A stretch of 64,000 nt of DNA from JAKFEW01 sp036675505 (GCA_036675505.1 JAKFEW010000017.1:1-64000), one strand, 5' to 3'; shown: positions 7,981-16,744, counted from the stretch's first letter. The notes: generated by a model from the letters alone, not told the origin. Made by a program: numbers and translations.

Positions 7981-9362
7981 GCCCCGCCACCCGAGCGGGC
8001 CAGCGTCGGCCAGTGCCGCTCATGGGTGGCCTTGACCTGGGCGATGCGCGAGCGCAGCACGGGCGAGGCCGGCAGCCTGTCGCCCTCGCCGACCACGTCG
8101 ATGCCGGGCGGCTCCTGCAGCACGCGGCAAATCGTCTCGACCGCGCGGGCGGCCACCGTTGGCGAATAGCCGCCCTCGAGCACGAAGGCCAGGCGGCCGC
8201 CGCAAAGCTCGCCCGCCAGCCGGCGCATGATCTGCGTGAGGCGTGCGTAGCCTGCATCGGTCAAACGCATCTTCGCGACGAAGTCGCCCATGTGGGCGTC
8301 CTGGCCCGCCGAGACGAGGATGAGATCGGGTCGGAAATCGCGGGCGATCGGCGCGAGGATCTCCTCGAAGACCTTCACGAAGCCGTCGTCGCCCGTGTAC
8401 GGCGGCAGCGGCACGTTGACGTTGAAGCCGCGGCCGGCACCCGCGCCGACCTCCTTGAGCTTGCCCGAGCGCTTGGGATAGATGTTCTCCTGGTGCGTGG
8501 AGAAGTAGAGCACGCTGGGGTCGGTGTAGAAGATCTCCTGCGTGCCGTTCCCGTGGTGCACGTCCCAATCCACGATCAGCACGCGCTGGGCGCCATGGAT
8601 CGTCTGGGCGTGCCGCGCGGCCACCGCGGCGTTGTTGAAGATGCAAAAGCCCATGTTCTTCGACCGGCGGGCATGGTGCCCGGGCGGCCGAATCAACGCG
8701 AACGCCGACTGGGCGCGTCCGCTCATCACCTCGTCGACCGCCCGCACGGCGCCGCCCGCGGCCAGGGCCGCGGCGTCGTAGGGGCGGGCGCGGCTCATCC
8801 GCGGCGCGCCGGCCGGGGCGCGCACGTAGCGCACCACCGACTCGAAACGCCGGACGGGTTGAGGCGCAGCAGCGGGGTCCGTGGGCCCTCGCGCCGCGTC
8901 GCCGCCGCTGCGCGAGGGCCGATTCACCAGGCGCTTCTCCACGCGCCGGATCAGCGCGAACTCGTCTTGCGGCAGGTAGGTGGCCTTCTTGATGTAGCGG
9001 ATGTAGGGCAGCGTGTGCGCGCGCGCGAGCTGCTCGACCGTCGCCTCCAGGACCGGGTGCGTCTCGACCGCCAGGCCGAGCCCCTCGAGGCGCTCGACGA
9101 TCGCCTGCAGGCGCGTCGGGCTCTCCCAAAACGTGCCCACCTTCGGCCCCTCGTACAGCAGGTAGTCGCGGTCGTACACCAACGCGAGCGGCGGCGATGC
9201 CGGCCTCGCCGCGGCAGGTGCGGCCGCACGGACAGGCGCCTTGGGCACGCGCCGCGGCGGCAACGTCGCGGCGCGCGGCGGCGAGGTCGGCCCGAGGAGG
9301 GCACCGGATGCGGCGGCAAGCCCCATCGAGCCCAGCCACATGATGAAATGACGGCGATTCAC
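7977..9362 (-). CDS. Histone deacetylase family protein, probably exported
   Basis: A 461-residue zinc deacylase of the arginase/HDAC superfamily. The core motifs are intact: RPPGHHA (225-231, His pair), GFCIFNN, DWDVHHGNGTQ (zinc ligands D267 and H269) and SAGQDAH (third ligand D355). The usual SAGFDAH has Gln in place of Phe. The N-terminus MNRRHFIMWLGSMGLAAASG resembles a signal or Tat-like leader (RR then hydrophobic stretch), with a Pro/Ala linker to residue 58. Family members remove acetyl groups from lysine, polyamines or other amides. It sits between pth and an unknown gene it overlaps by four bases. Export is an inference from the leader. Confidence 0.88.
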   Translation of the reverse strand: MNRRHFIMWLGSMGLAAASGALLGPTSPPRAATLPPRRVPKAPVRAAAPAAARPASPPLALVYDRDYLLYEGPKVGTFWESPTRLQAIVERLEGLGLAVETHPVLEATVEQLARAHTLPYIRYIKKATYLPQDEFALIRRVEKRLVNRPSRSGGDAARGPTDPAAAPQPVRRFESVVRYVRAPAGAPRMSRARPYDAAALAAGGAVRAVDEVMSGRAQSAFALIRPPGHHARRSKNMGFCIFNNAAVAARHAQTIHGAQRVLIVDWDVHHGNGTQEIFYTDPSVLYFSTHQENIYPKRSGKLKEVGAGAGRGFNVNVPLPPYTGDDGFVKVFEEILAPIARDFRPDLILVSAGQDAHMGDFVAKMRLTDAGYARLTQIMRRLAGELCGGRLAFVLEGGYSPTVAARAVETICRVLQEPPGIDVVGEGDRLPASPVLRSRIAQVKATHERHWPTLARSGGGA

Positions 9363-9377
9363 GGTGAACGATTCGGT

Positions 9378-9998
9378 CTAGGATTCGGGCTGTGAGGGTG
9401 TAGGCGCCGCGGCATTTTCCGCAGCAGGCTTGCGACCATTATACGCGGTCATGGCCCGCTCGACGCCGAGTCGCATCACACCGAGCGTGGCCTCCGCGCC
9501 GAGCGCGACGGCCTCGGGCACCAGCACCCGCTCGCCCGGCGCCCACTTCGCGAGCACGAAGCGCTCGCTCGGCACCCCGGGCGGCTGCGGACCGATGCCC
9601 ACCCGGACACGGTCGAAGACCTGCGTGTTCAGGTGGGCGATCAGCGACTTGATGCCGTTGTGCCCGCCAGCCGAGCCGTCGGGCCGGACACGCACGGAGC
9701 CGAGCGGGATCGCGAGGTCGTCGTAAAGCACCAGCACGTCCTTCGGCGTGAGCTTGTTGAAGCGCATGATCGCGCCCACCGCCTCGCCCGAGAGGTTCAT
9801 GTAGGTCTGCGGCTTGATCAGCAGCACCTTGTCACCGCCGCGCCGGGCCTCGGCGATCTCGGCGCGGAACTTCTTGTCGAGCCGGAACTCGGCCGCGCCC
9901 ATCTCGCGCGCCACGGCGTCGAGCACGAGCCAGCCGACGTTGTGGCGCGTGTCCGCGTATTCGGGCCCGGGATTGCCGAGGCCCACCACCAGTTTCAT
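9378..9998 (-). CDS. pth: Peptidyl-tRNA hydrolase
   Basis: A 206-residue enzyme that frees tRNA from prematurely released peptidyl-tRNA in the cytoplasm. The start MKLVVGLGNPGPEY gives the family signature, with the catalytic histidine in TRHNVGW and the conserved PQTYMNLSG, YDDLAIPLG and GGHNGIKSL blocks. Length is typical of the family. Sequence upstream of Met 9998 does not resemble the family. It begins 11 bases after the prs stop with no obvious ribosome binding site, so translation may be coupled to prs. The order glmU-prs-pth recalls Bacillota, where another gene can separate prs and pth. The C-terminal tail is slightly Ala/Pro rich. Confidence 0.95.
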   Translation of the reverse strand: MKLVVGLGNPGPEYADTRHNVGWLVLDAVAREMGAAEFRLDKKFRAEIAEARRGGDKVLLIKPQTYMNLSGEAVGAIMRFNKLTPKDVLVLYDDLAIPLGSVRVRPDGSAGGHNGIKSLIAHLNTQVFDRVRVGIGPQPPGVPSERFVLAKWAPGERVLVPEAVALGAEATLGVMRLGVERAMTAYNGRKPAAENAAAPTPSQPES

Positions 9999-10009
9999 GG
10001 ACGGGAGTT

Positions 10010-10990
10010 TCACTCGAAAAGGGTGGAAACCGAGGTGTCCTCGTGGATGCGGACGATCGCCTCGCCGAGCAGCTCGGCGGTCGAGAGCTGCGTGATGTTG
10101 GGCAGGCGCTTCTCGGCCGGCAGCGGAATCGAGTTCGTGATGATGAGCTCGACCAGGTTTGAGGTGCGAATGCGCTCGATCGCGGGGCCGGAGAGGATGC
10201 CATGGGTGCAACAGGCGTAGACGGCGTTGGCGCCCTCGCGCGCGAGCAGTGCCCCACCGGCCACCAGCGTGCCCGCCGTATCGACCATGTCGTCGACCAT
10301 GATCGCCGTCTTGCCACTGACCTCACCGATCACATGCATCACCTCGGCCTGGTTGTGGGCCGTGCGGCGCTTGTCGATGATCGCGATCGGGCAGTCGAGC
10401 TTCTTGGCGAAGGCGCGGGCGCGCGCCACGCCGCCGACGTCCGGCGACACGACGACGACGTCGGGCAGGTTCATCGCCTTGATGTGGTTGATCAGCACGG
10501 GGGTCGCGAAGAGGTGGTCGACGAGGATGTCGAAGAATCCCTGGATCTGCGGGGTGTGCAGGTCCATCGCGACGATGCGGTCGGCACCCGCGGTGGTGAG
10601 CAGATCCGCCACGAGCTTGGCGCTGATCGCCTCACGGCCGTGGGCCTTGCGGTCCTGGCGGGCGTAGGCGTAGTACGGCACGACGGCTGTGACCTGGCGC
10701 GCCGACGCCCGCTTGAAGGCATCCAGCATGATCAGCAGTTCCATCATGTGATAGTTCACAGGGTGGCAGACCGGCTGGACGATGAAGACGTCGTCGCCCC
10801 GCACGCTTTCCTGGATCTGGACGTAGATCTCGCCGTCGGAGAAGTTCGCGATCTTCATGCCGCCCAGCTCGACGCCGAGGTGATCGGCGATGTTCTGGGC
10901 CAGCTCGGGGTTCGCCGAGCCGGAAAAGAGCTTGATGTCCCGCCGAACGATGAGGTTGTCCGGCAGTTCGAGCTGTGTCGCCGTGCCCAT
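10010..10990 (-). CDS. prs: Ribose-phosphate pyrophosphokinase
   Basis: A 326-residue PRPP synthetase making phosphoribosyl pyrophosphate from ribose 5-phosphate and ATP for nucleotide, His and Trp synthesis. Hallmarks: FSDGEIYVQIQESVRG, YYAYARQDRK, DLHTPQIQGFF, VVSPDVGGVARAR, KRRTAHNQAEV and the PRPP loop VDDMVDTAGTL. The ATG at 10990 is chosen because AGGAGGAACGAG precedes it; a Met ten codons upstream lacks such a site. It lies between glmU and pth on the same strand. Confidence 0.97.
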   Translation of the reverse strand: MGTATQLELPDNLIVRRDIKLFSGSANPELAQNIADHLGVELGGMKIANFSDGEIYVQIQESVRGDDVFIVQPVCHPVNYHMMELLIMLDAFKRASARQVTAVVPYYAYARQDRKAHGREAISAKLVADLLTTAGADRIVAMDLHTPQIQGFFDILVDHLFATPVLINHIKAMNLPDVVVVSPDVGGVARARAFAKKLDCPIAIIDKRRTAHNQAEVMHVIGEVSGKTAIMVDDMVDTAGTLVAGGALLAREGANAVYACCTHGILSGPAIERIRTSNLVELIITNSIPLPAEKRLPNITQLSTAELLGEAIVRIHEDTSVSTLFE

Positions 10991-11043
10991 CTCGTTCCTC
11001 CTCTCTTCCGCCACCATCACTGGTTACTCCCTAGCTGATGTGG

Positions 11044-11069
11044 CCGCAGCGCCCCTTCGGGGCCTGCGG
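11044..11069 (-). terminator. GC hairpin between glmU and prs
   Basis: CCGCAG and CTGCGG enclose GCCCC-TTC-GGGGC, with one unpaired C. It starts three bases past the glmU stop. No T tract follows, so it may be a weak terminator or an mRNA processing or stabilising hairpin within a glmU-prs transcript. Confidence 0.45.
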
Positions 11070-11071
11070 AC

Positions 11072-12463
11072 TCACTCTTTACTGACCGGCTGGGCGCCCT
11101 TACGCTTGGCGACCCAGCCTTCCTTGTTCACCTGGCGGCCCCGGCCAACGGCCAGGGCCCCCGCGGGGACGTCATCGGTGATCGTGGACCCGGCGGCCAC
11201 GTATCCCGCCTCTTCGACGGTGACGGGGGCAATCAGGTTGGAGTTGCTGCCGACGAACGCGTTGTCGCGGATGGTCGTCTTGCACTTCTTGGTGCCGTCG
11301 TAGTTGACGGTGATGACGCCGCAGCCGATGTTCACGTTCGCGCCCACCTCAGCGTCGCCGAGATAGGCCAGGTGAGCGGCCTTGGTGCCGTCCCCGAGCG
11401 ACGATTTCTTGATCTCGACGAAGTTGCCGAGTCGCACGTTGCGGCCGATCGTGGCGCCCTGTCGCAGGTGGGCATACGGGCCGACGTGCGTGCCGTCGCC
11501 GATGGTGGCATCGACGAGGTAGGAGTTGAGGATCTCGACCGCGTCGCCACAGGTGACGTCGCGCAGCTGGCTGTAGGCGCCGATCAGACAGCGCTCGCCG
11601 ACGGTGGTGTCGCCGATCAGAATCGCGCCGGGCTCGACGACGGTGTCGCGGCCGAGCTGTACGCGGGGCCCGATGATGGTGGTCTCGGGGTTGAGGACGG
11701 TGACGCCTTCCACCATCCAGTGCTCGGCGGTGCGCCGCTGGTAAGCGGCCTGCAGGCGGGCCAGCTGGGAGCGAGTGTTCACGCCCTCGCCCTCGAGCGG
11801 GTCGTCGGTGAGGTGGCTGGCGACATGATGGCCGGCCTGGACGAGGTGGGCGATCGCATCGGTGAGGTAATACTCGCCCTGGGCGTTGTTCGGCGTCAGC
11901 GCGGCGAGCGCCTCGCGCAGCTGGGGCCAGGAAGCGAGGTAGGTGCCGAGGTTGCCTTCGCGGATGGCGCGCTGGTCGGACGTCGCGTCCTTGTGCTCGA
12001 CGATGCCGATCACGCGGCCGCCGCCGTCCCGCAGCACGCGCCCGTACCCGGTGGGATCGGGGAGTTCGGTGGAAAGCAGGGTGACGACCGCCTCGCTCTC
12101 CACATGCAGCGCGACCATGGCTTGCAGCGTGTCGATCGAGAGCAACGGCACGTCGCCCGAGAGGATCAGGACCTGGCCGCCGAAGTTCGACAGGTGGGGC
12201 GTGACCTGATCGACGGCATGGCCGGTGCCGAGCTGCTCGCGCTGCTCCACGACGCGTACGTCGACAGGCAGCATCTCACGCACCTGATCACCGCCGTGTC
12301 CGACGATCACGTAGGTCTCGACGAGGTCGACGGCCGACAGGGTGTGGAGCACATGACCGAGCAGCGGCTCGCCTGCGATCTCATGCAGCACCTTGGGCCG
12401 GTCCGATTTCATGCGCGTGCCCTTGCCCGCGGCCATGACGATGGCTACCAACGCAGTACTCAT
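11072..12463 (-). CDS. glmU: Bifunctional GlmU: UDP-GlcNAc pyrophosphorylase / GlcN-1-P acetyltransferase
   Basis: A 463-residue cytoplasmic enzyme making UDP-GlcNAc for peptidoglycan and envelope glycans. The N-terminal nucleotidyltransferase domain opens with AIVMAAGKGTRM and contains VILSGDVPLL-type and QLGTGHAV motifs. The C-terminal half is a left-handed beta-helix of hexad repeats (IGPRVQLGRDTVVEPGAILIG, GNFVEIKKSSLGDGTKAAHL) with the acetyltransferase signature NVNIGCGVITVNYDG. Start Met 12463 follows GAGGACGTTTCCC; a Met five codons upstream would overlap that site. It heads the glmU-prs-pth set. Confidence 0.97.
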   Translation of the reverse strand: MSTALVAIVMAAGKGTRMKSDRPKVLHEIAGEPLLGHVLHTLSAVDLVETYVIVGHGGDQVREMLPVDVRVVEQREQLGTGHAVDQVTPHLSNFGGQVLILSGDVPLLSIDTLQAMVALHVESEAVVTLLSTELPDPTGYGRVLRDGGGRVIGIVEHKDATSDQRAIREGNLGTYLASWPQLREALAALTPNNAQGEYYLTDAIAHLVQAGHHVASHLTDDPLEGEGVNTRSQLARLQAAYQRRTAEHWMVEGVTVLNPETTIIGPRVQLGRDTVVEPGAILIGDTTVGERCLIGAYSQLRDVTCGDAVEILNSYLVDATIGDGTHVGPYAHLRQGATIGRNVRLGNFVEIKKSSLGDGTKAAHLAYLGDAEVGANVNIGCGVITVNYDGTKKCKTTIRDNAFVGSNSNLIAPVTVEEAGYVAAGSTITDDVPAGALAVGRGRQVNKEGWVAKRKGAQPVSKE

Positions 12464-12632
12464 GGGAAACGTCCTCATGCCGGCTTTCCGGTCGCCGCCA
12501 GTATACCACCTCTCATAGCGGCGACCCCGATCGCGACCGGCGCTCCCGGCGCAACATCCGTTCCCCTGGTGCTTACCGGGACCACGCCGACTAGGATGGG
12601 CCAGGCGTGGCGATCGCGGAGGAGAGTGTCAG

Positions 12633-13010
12633 ATGAAGACCCAGTTCTACAAGCAGCTCAGCCTGGGATGCTTCGTGGCGGGGAACGTCGCCACCGCGGG
12701 TGCGATCGGAACCTGGATCGCGGGCCGGCTGACCCGCCGGGACGACCTGGCCCATGACGGCCTCTTCCTGGGTGTGATCGGCACGGCGTTTTACTCCCTC
12801 GGCAACCGCCTCGCCGTCGCCTCGCTCGACCACGCCGAGCGCGTGCGCTTCACCGGCGAAGACGGCGAAACGCCTGAGGCCGGGATCGGGATGGCGACGA
12901 CGTTCCAAGGCGAACGGCTGCCCCAGGCGACGCCCGGCATCGCCGTGGACGAGACCAAGACCCAGTCGCCCCGACCGCTCTCGCACGTCCGGCACGGGGC
13001 CAGCCTCTGA
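12633..13010 (+). CDS. Small membrane-associated hypothetical protein
   Basis: A 125-residue protein with a good ribosome binding site (AGGAGAG, 7 bases before ATG). Two hydrophobic stretches (about residues 9-30 and 43-62) could be membrane segments; the last 60 residues are polar. I recognise no family. It is directly upstream of the class D beta-lactamase homologue in the same direction (34 bases), so they may be co-transcribed. Confidence 0.7.
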   Translation: MKTQFYKQLSLGCFVAGNVATAGAIGTWIAGRLTRRDDLAHDGLFLGVIGTAFYSLGNRLAVASLDHAERVRFTGEDGETPEAGIGMATTFQGERLPQATPGIAVDETKTQSPRPLSHVRHGASL

Positions 13011-13043
13011 CCACACGTGCCGGCGGGCGTGTATCATCCTCGG

Positions 13044-13883
13044 ATGATGCGACACGCCCTCCTCACCCTGCTCGCCCTCCCGGTGCTCGCGCTCTCCGCG
13101 CCCGCCGTCGCGCACCCCGCGCCGGCGCGCGCCGTCTCGCACCCGGAGTGGGCGGCTCACTTCCGGGCGGAAGGCGTCGCGCCCGCAGACGGTGCGATCG
13201 TGGTGTACGACGAGCGCCGCGCCACATGGCACCGCTTCGCCCCGGCGCGCTGCGCGGAGCGACACCGACCGGCTTCCACCTTCAAGATCTTCAACACCAT
13301 GGCCGGCGTCGAGGCCGGCGTCGTGCCGGACGCGACGTTCGCCCTGAAATGGGACGGCAAGCGGCGCATGATCGAAGACTGGAACCAGGACCTCGACCTC
13401 GCCAAGGCCTTCCGCGTCTCGGCGGTCTGGTTCTACCAGGCGATCGCGCGCGGCGTCGGCGCCGACAGGATGCGGACCTACCTGGCGCGCGAGCGGTACG
13501 GCAACGCGGACATGCGCGGTGGCCTCGACGCTTTCTGGCTCACCGGCGCGCTCGCGATCTCGCCGGACGAGCAAGTGGCGTTCTTGCGGCGGCTGCGCCA
13601 CGAGCAGCTCGGCTTCCCGGTTCGCGCGCAGCGACTGGTGAAGTCGATCATGGTGAACGCACACACGGACGCGGGGACCGTTTACGGCAAGACCGGCTGG
13701 GTCCAGCGCTCGGCCCCGGGGCCCGAGGTCGGCTGGTGGGTCGGCTTCGTCGAGACGCCGCGCGGGGCGCATGACTTCGCCTTGAAGATCGCCACCCACG
13801 ACCCGAAGATTGCCATGGGCCCGGTCCGCAAGCGGATCGCGAACAGGGTGATGGCGAGCCTGGAACTGCCTGCAGCGCGCTAG
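13044..13883 (+). CDS. Class D (OXA-type) beta-lactamase homologue
   Basis: A 279-residue exported serine hydrolase. A signal peptide covers about residues 1-24. All class D landmarks are present: STFK (Ser78-Lys81), SAV (126-128), YGN (152-154), FWL with Trp165 where the carbamylated-lysine-stabilising Trp is found, and KTG (216-218) followed by W. This matches the active-site layout of OXA enzymes, so it is probably catalytic. Whether it hydrolyses beta-lactams or serves the cell wall is not determinable from sequence. The start at ATG 13044 gives the best signal peptide; a GTG at 13017 is the alternative. Its TAG stop overlaps the stop of the convergent EF-hand gene. Confidence 0.9.
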   Translation: MMRHALLTLLALPVLALSAPAVAHPAPARAVSHPEWAAHFRAEGVAPADGAIVVYDERRATWHRFAPARCAERHRPASTFKIFNTMAGVEAGVVPDATFALKWDGKRRMIEDWNQDLDLAKAFRVSAVWFYQAIARGVGADRMRTYLARERYGNADMRGGLDAFWLTGALAISPDEQVAFLRRLRHEQLGFPVRAQRLVKSIMVNAHTDAGTVYGKTGWVQRSAPGPEVGWWVGFVETPRGAHDFALKIATHDPKIAMGPVRKRIANRVMASLELPAAR

Positions 13884-14668
13884 CGGGTCGCCAGCGCCCT
13901 TTCGAGCTGCTCTCCGAACCCCTTCGGCGTGAAGCCCCGCAGCGTGCCGGCCTCCCAGATCGAGCGCACGAAGAAGTACGCGGGCACGGCCGCGCAGGCC
14001 AGGCAGGCGACGACGGCAAGCTGGAAGGGGACCGCCGGGAAGCGCGCGGCCACGTTCACGATCACGCCGGACATCGCGACGGCCGGCAGGACCGTCGCCG
14101 CACCGAGGCCGGCGTGGATCAGGCCGCGGTCGTAGGTCCGTTGGTGCTGGACCATGCTCATGAGCGCGTCGCGCTGCGGCTCGCGCAGGACGAGCAGCGC
14201 GTCGGCCAGCTCGGTCGGCGTCAACGCCCCATCGCGGTCGGCGTCGGCGCGCTCGAAGGTGTCGCGGCCGAGGCCGAGCTCGGCGGCGGAGCGGCGCCCG
14301 TCCTTGTCGCCGTCAGGCATGAAGCTGAACACCCAGCCCGCGACCTCGGTCGCCGTGCTTTCGGGCAAGGGCAACGGCCGATCGGCCCAGAACTCGGCCT
14401 TCCAGCCCGGCTGCCCCACTGCGGCAGCGTCCGCCCGCAGCTGGCGCAGCTCGGCGTAGCAGGTGTCCGCCGTGCGACGGGCGGCGACGAACTCCGGCGA
14501 CCCGGTCCGGGCCTCGAGCGCGTACCCCTCGTGCTGGCGCGCGCGACTGAAGAGCAAGACGACGCGGTTGCGGTAGGTGTCCGGCGAATCGGGCTCGTCG
14601 GCGCCGGCAGCGGCGCGGGCCGTCGCGGTGCGGGCAGTGGCCGGGACGGCCTGGCCGATAGGGGTCAT
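13880..14668 (-). CDS. EF-hand membrane protein
   Basis: A 262-residue protein, ATG 14668 behind GAGGAGCACCCT. The N-terminal 100 residues are helical and charged. Two EF-hand-like calcium loops follow: DGDKDGRRSAAE and DADRDGALTPTE, both with the Dx[DN]xDG pattern and terminal Glu. After them come two hydrophobic segments (about 188-207 and 216-236) and a short basic tail. It is probably a membrane protein with a calcium-sensing head; orientation is uncertain. It is convergent with the beta-lactamase homologue, and the two stops share a CTAG. Confidence 0.75.
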   Translation of the reverse strand: MTPIGQAVPATARTATARAAAGADEPDSPDTYRNRVVLLFSRARQHEGYALEARTGSPEFVAARRTADTCYAELRQLRADAAAVGQPGWKAEFWADRPLPLPESTATEVAGWVFSFMPDGDKDGRRSAAELGLGRDTFERADADRDGALTPTELADALLVLREPQRDALMSMVQHQRTYDRGLIHAGLGAATVLPAVAMSGVIVNVAARFPAVPFQLAVVACLACAAVPAYFFVRSIWEAGTLRGFTPKGFGEQLERALATR

Positions 14669-14787
14669 AGGGTGCTCCTCTCCAAAGCGCGCTCCGGCGC
14701 TGGAGAGGTTATCGGTCCCGGGTGGCCACACCGCGACCAAGCTCCATTTAGGTCGCCGTTAAGCCTCGATGAAGGGTCCCATGCCGC

Positions 14788-15225
14788 TCAGGCGGTCTCG
14801 CCGAACGTCGGCTTGGGCATCGTGGGGGCAGCCGGCAAGGAGTTGGTTCCGCGCTTCGAGCGGCCTGCCAGGTGCACGTCGACGATCTCCCGCAATTCAC
14901 GGTTGCGATAAGGCTTGGTGAGCACGGCGTTCATGCCGGCCGCCAGCAGGGTCTGCCCCATCGTCGGATCGATCACCGCGGTGACGCCGACGATCGGCAG
15001 GTGCGCAAGAGCCGGATCGCGCCGGATGGCCCGCGTCGCAGCCAGCCCGTCCATGGCCGGCATCAGCACGTCCATCAACACGAGGTCGACCGGTTGGTGG
15101 GCCAGCAAGTCGAGGGCGATCTGCCCGTTTACGGCGATCGTGACCTCATGCCCCGCGTGCATCAGGATCGTGAACGCGATTTCGGCGTTCGACGGCTCGT
15201 CTTCGACTATCAGGATTCGTGCCAT
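14788..15225 (-). CDS. Stand-alone response-regulator receiver
   Basis: A 145-residue CheY-like receiver with no output domain. Acidic pocket in VEDE (8-10), phospho-acceptor Asp52 in LMDVLMPAMDG, switch Thr82 in VGVTA and Lys104 in LTKPY are all present, so it should be phosphorylatable. The last 25 residues are a loose, Pro-rich tail. No histidine kinase is in the window, so its partner is elsewhere. It is divergent from the lipoprotein gene at 15339. Confidence 0.93.
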   Translation of the reverse strand: MARILIVEDEPSNAEIAFTILMHAGHEVTIAVNGQIALDLLAHQPVDLVLMDVLMPAMDGLAATRAIRRDPALAHLPIVGVTAVIDPTMGQTLLAAGMNAVLTKPYRNRELREIVDVHLAGRSKRGTNSLPAAPTMPKPTFGETA

Positions 15226-15338
15226 AGGGCACCACTATGCGACACGGGTTTTGCCGGGAGGTCTCCTCCACATCAACCGAGTGTTGCATGTGTCGGGTAC
15301 ATGGAAATACGCGAAAGCGTCGAATTGGAGGACCGTTC

Positions 15339-16601
15339 ATGAAGCGCGCCATCCCCGCTGTCGCCCTGCTGGCAGCCTTCGGCTGCCAGACCCTCCCGCC
15401 GAGCGCCAGACCGTCATCCGATCCGCGGTCGGCCAGCGCCGCGCCGCGGAGCCAGGCTTCGGCCCCGGTGACCGGGCCGTCCGCTTTCGCGACCCTCGAT
15501 CCGGCCGCCAGGCCGTCCGGCCTCGCGGCGTCAGCGCCGGTCGCCGGGCCGCCGGGCCTCTCGGCCTCCGCGAGGCCAGTCGGGTCCTCCATTGCCTTGC
15601 CGACGCGCGTCACGCCGCCGCTGCCCGTCTCCTTACGCGCGGCCGCGGGCCTGGTCGGGGCGGACGGCGCCTCGCTCATCGGCGCCGACGGCGGCACGAT
15701 GGTGGCGGCCGGGAGCCTGAATTACGCGGTCATGCAGGCGGAGAGCCTGCCGCTGTCCGGGGTGATTCGCGGCCAGCTGCAAATCTACCTGGTCACCACC
15801 GGCGTGATCGAGGGGCTCCTGATGGCGGCCGTGGCCGCGAGCCTGCAGCCTGGCGGGACGTTCACGTTCCCCGACAAGGACAGCCCCGACCTGACCGCCG
15901 AAGAGAAGCAGCAGCCCGAAAATCACCTGACGGTACGCCTGCGGCCGGCCGCCGATCATGCCGTCGTCGAAGTCTTCCGCGGCCCGACGGCCAATCCCGA
16001 GCGCCAGATCGCCGGCGTCTCCTTTTCGAGCCCCACCCGCGGCCGGGCGCTGCTGCGCGACCTCACACCCAAGAAGGACGGCTCGCAGATCTGGGTGGCC
16101 ACGACTTTCGACCTCGACGCAGGCAGCTCGAGCGCCGATCTCTACAGCGAGGGCGCCGGGGCGGCCAGGGCACGCCTGCACATCGCGTTCACCGCGGCGC
16201 CTGGCGCCGGGCCGAACCAGCCGACCTTCAAGGTCCGGACGGCAGGCTACGGCAAGAACCCGGCCAAGAAGGAAGACGGCGTGATGGAGCTGAGCGTGAA
16301 CTTCCGAGATGAGGGGGCCGCGGCGATCGTGGGCCTCTTGCCGACCGAGTTCAAGGCCCTTCTCGGGGAAAACCTGGTGTTCCTGACGGCGGACGGCAGC
16401 CAGCCGAACCCTGCGAACACGGCCCCCCATGCCTTTTTCCTCGACGCGCAGGGTCGCGAAGTCGCGGCGGCAGATGCGCACGCGGCGCTCAGGGCGATCG
16501 TGCCAGCCGATGCGGATGTGCAGAAGCCCTTCATGACGGATCCGACGCTGCCGGCCGAACGCGCGCCGCTGCAAGAAGCGGTTTTCAAGTTCCCGGAATG
16601 A
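15339..16601 (+). CDS. Hypothetical lipoprotein with low-complexity linker
   Basis: A 420-residue protein starting at ATG 15339 behind TTGGAGGACC. The signal peptide ends in AAFGC (lipobox, Cys16). Residues about 17-110 are Ala/Pro/Ser-rich with repeated APVTGP, ARPSGLA, APVAGP-type phrases, a flexible spacer. The remaining 300 residues look like beta-rich modules (RLRPAADHAVVEVFRG, ARARLHIAFTAAPGAG) without a family I recognise. It is probably anchored in the outer membrane, facing the periplasm or the outside. A terminator follows. Confidence 0.75.
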   Translation: MKRAIPAVALLAAFGCQTLPPSARPSSDPRSASAAPRSQASAPVTGPSAFATLDPAARPSGLAASAPVAGPPGLSASARPVGSSIALPTRVTPPLPVSLRAAAGLVGADGASLIGADGGTMVAAGSLNYAVMQAESLPLSGVIRGQLQIYLVTTGVIEGLLMAAVAASLQPGGTFTFPDKDSPDLTAEEKQQPENHLTVRLRPAADHAVVEVFRGPTANPERQIAGVSFSSPTRGRALLRDLTPKKDGSQIWVATTFDLDAGSSSADLYSEGAGAARARLHIAFTAAPGAGPNQPTFKVRTAGYGKNPAKKEDGVMELSVNFRDEGAAAIVGLLPTEFKALLGENLVFLTADGSQPNPANTAPHAFFLDAQGREVAAADAHAALRAIVPADADVQKPFMTDPTLPAERAPLQEAVFKFPE

Positions 16602-16615
16602 CCGGCGCCGCAGCG

Positions 16616-16645
16616 AAAAAGCGTCCCTGACGCGAGACGCTTTTT
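16616..16645. terminator. Bidirectional terminator (lipoprotein / tRNA-Gln)
   Basis: AAAAAGCGTC (16616-16625) and GACGCTTTTT (16636-16645) pair perfectly around a 10-base loop, giving A/T tails for both strands. It sits between the forward lipoprotein stop and the 3' end of the reverse tRNA. Confidence 0.85.
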
Positions 16646-16660
16646 GTCGTGAAGGTGAAG

Positions 16661-16732
16661 CAGGGGCGCCAGGATTCGAACCTGGGAATGTCGCTACCAA
16701 AAAGCGATGCCTTACCACTTGGCGACGCCCCT
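16661..16732 (-). tRNA. tRNA-Gln (anticodon TTG)
   Basis: A 72-nt cloverleaf on the reverse strand. The acceptor AGGGGCG pairs with CGCCCCT, leaving discriminator G. The anticodon arm is TCGCT-TTTTGGT-AGCGA, which puts TTG at positions 34-36. The T arm is CCAGG-TTCGAAT-CCTGG. The D arm (GCCAAGTGGTAAGGC) resembles bacterial tRNA-Gln. CCA is not encoded. It has its own promoter. Confidence 0.96.
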
Positions 16733-16744
16733 ACGGGTCGCATC

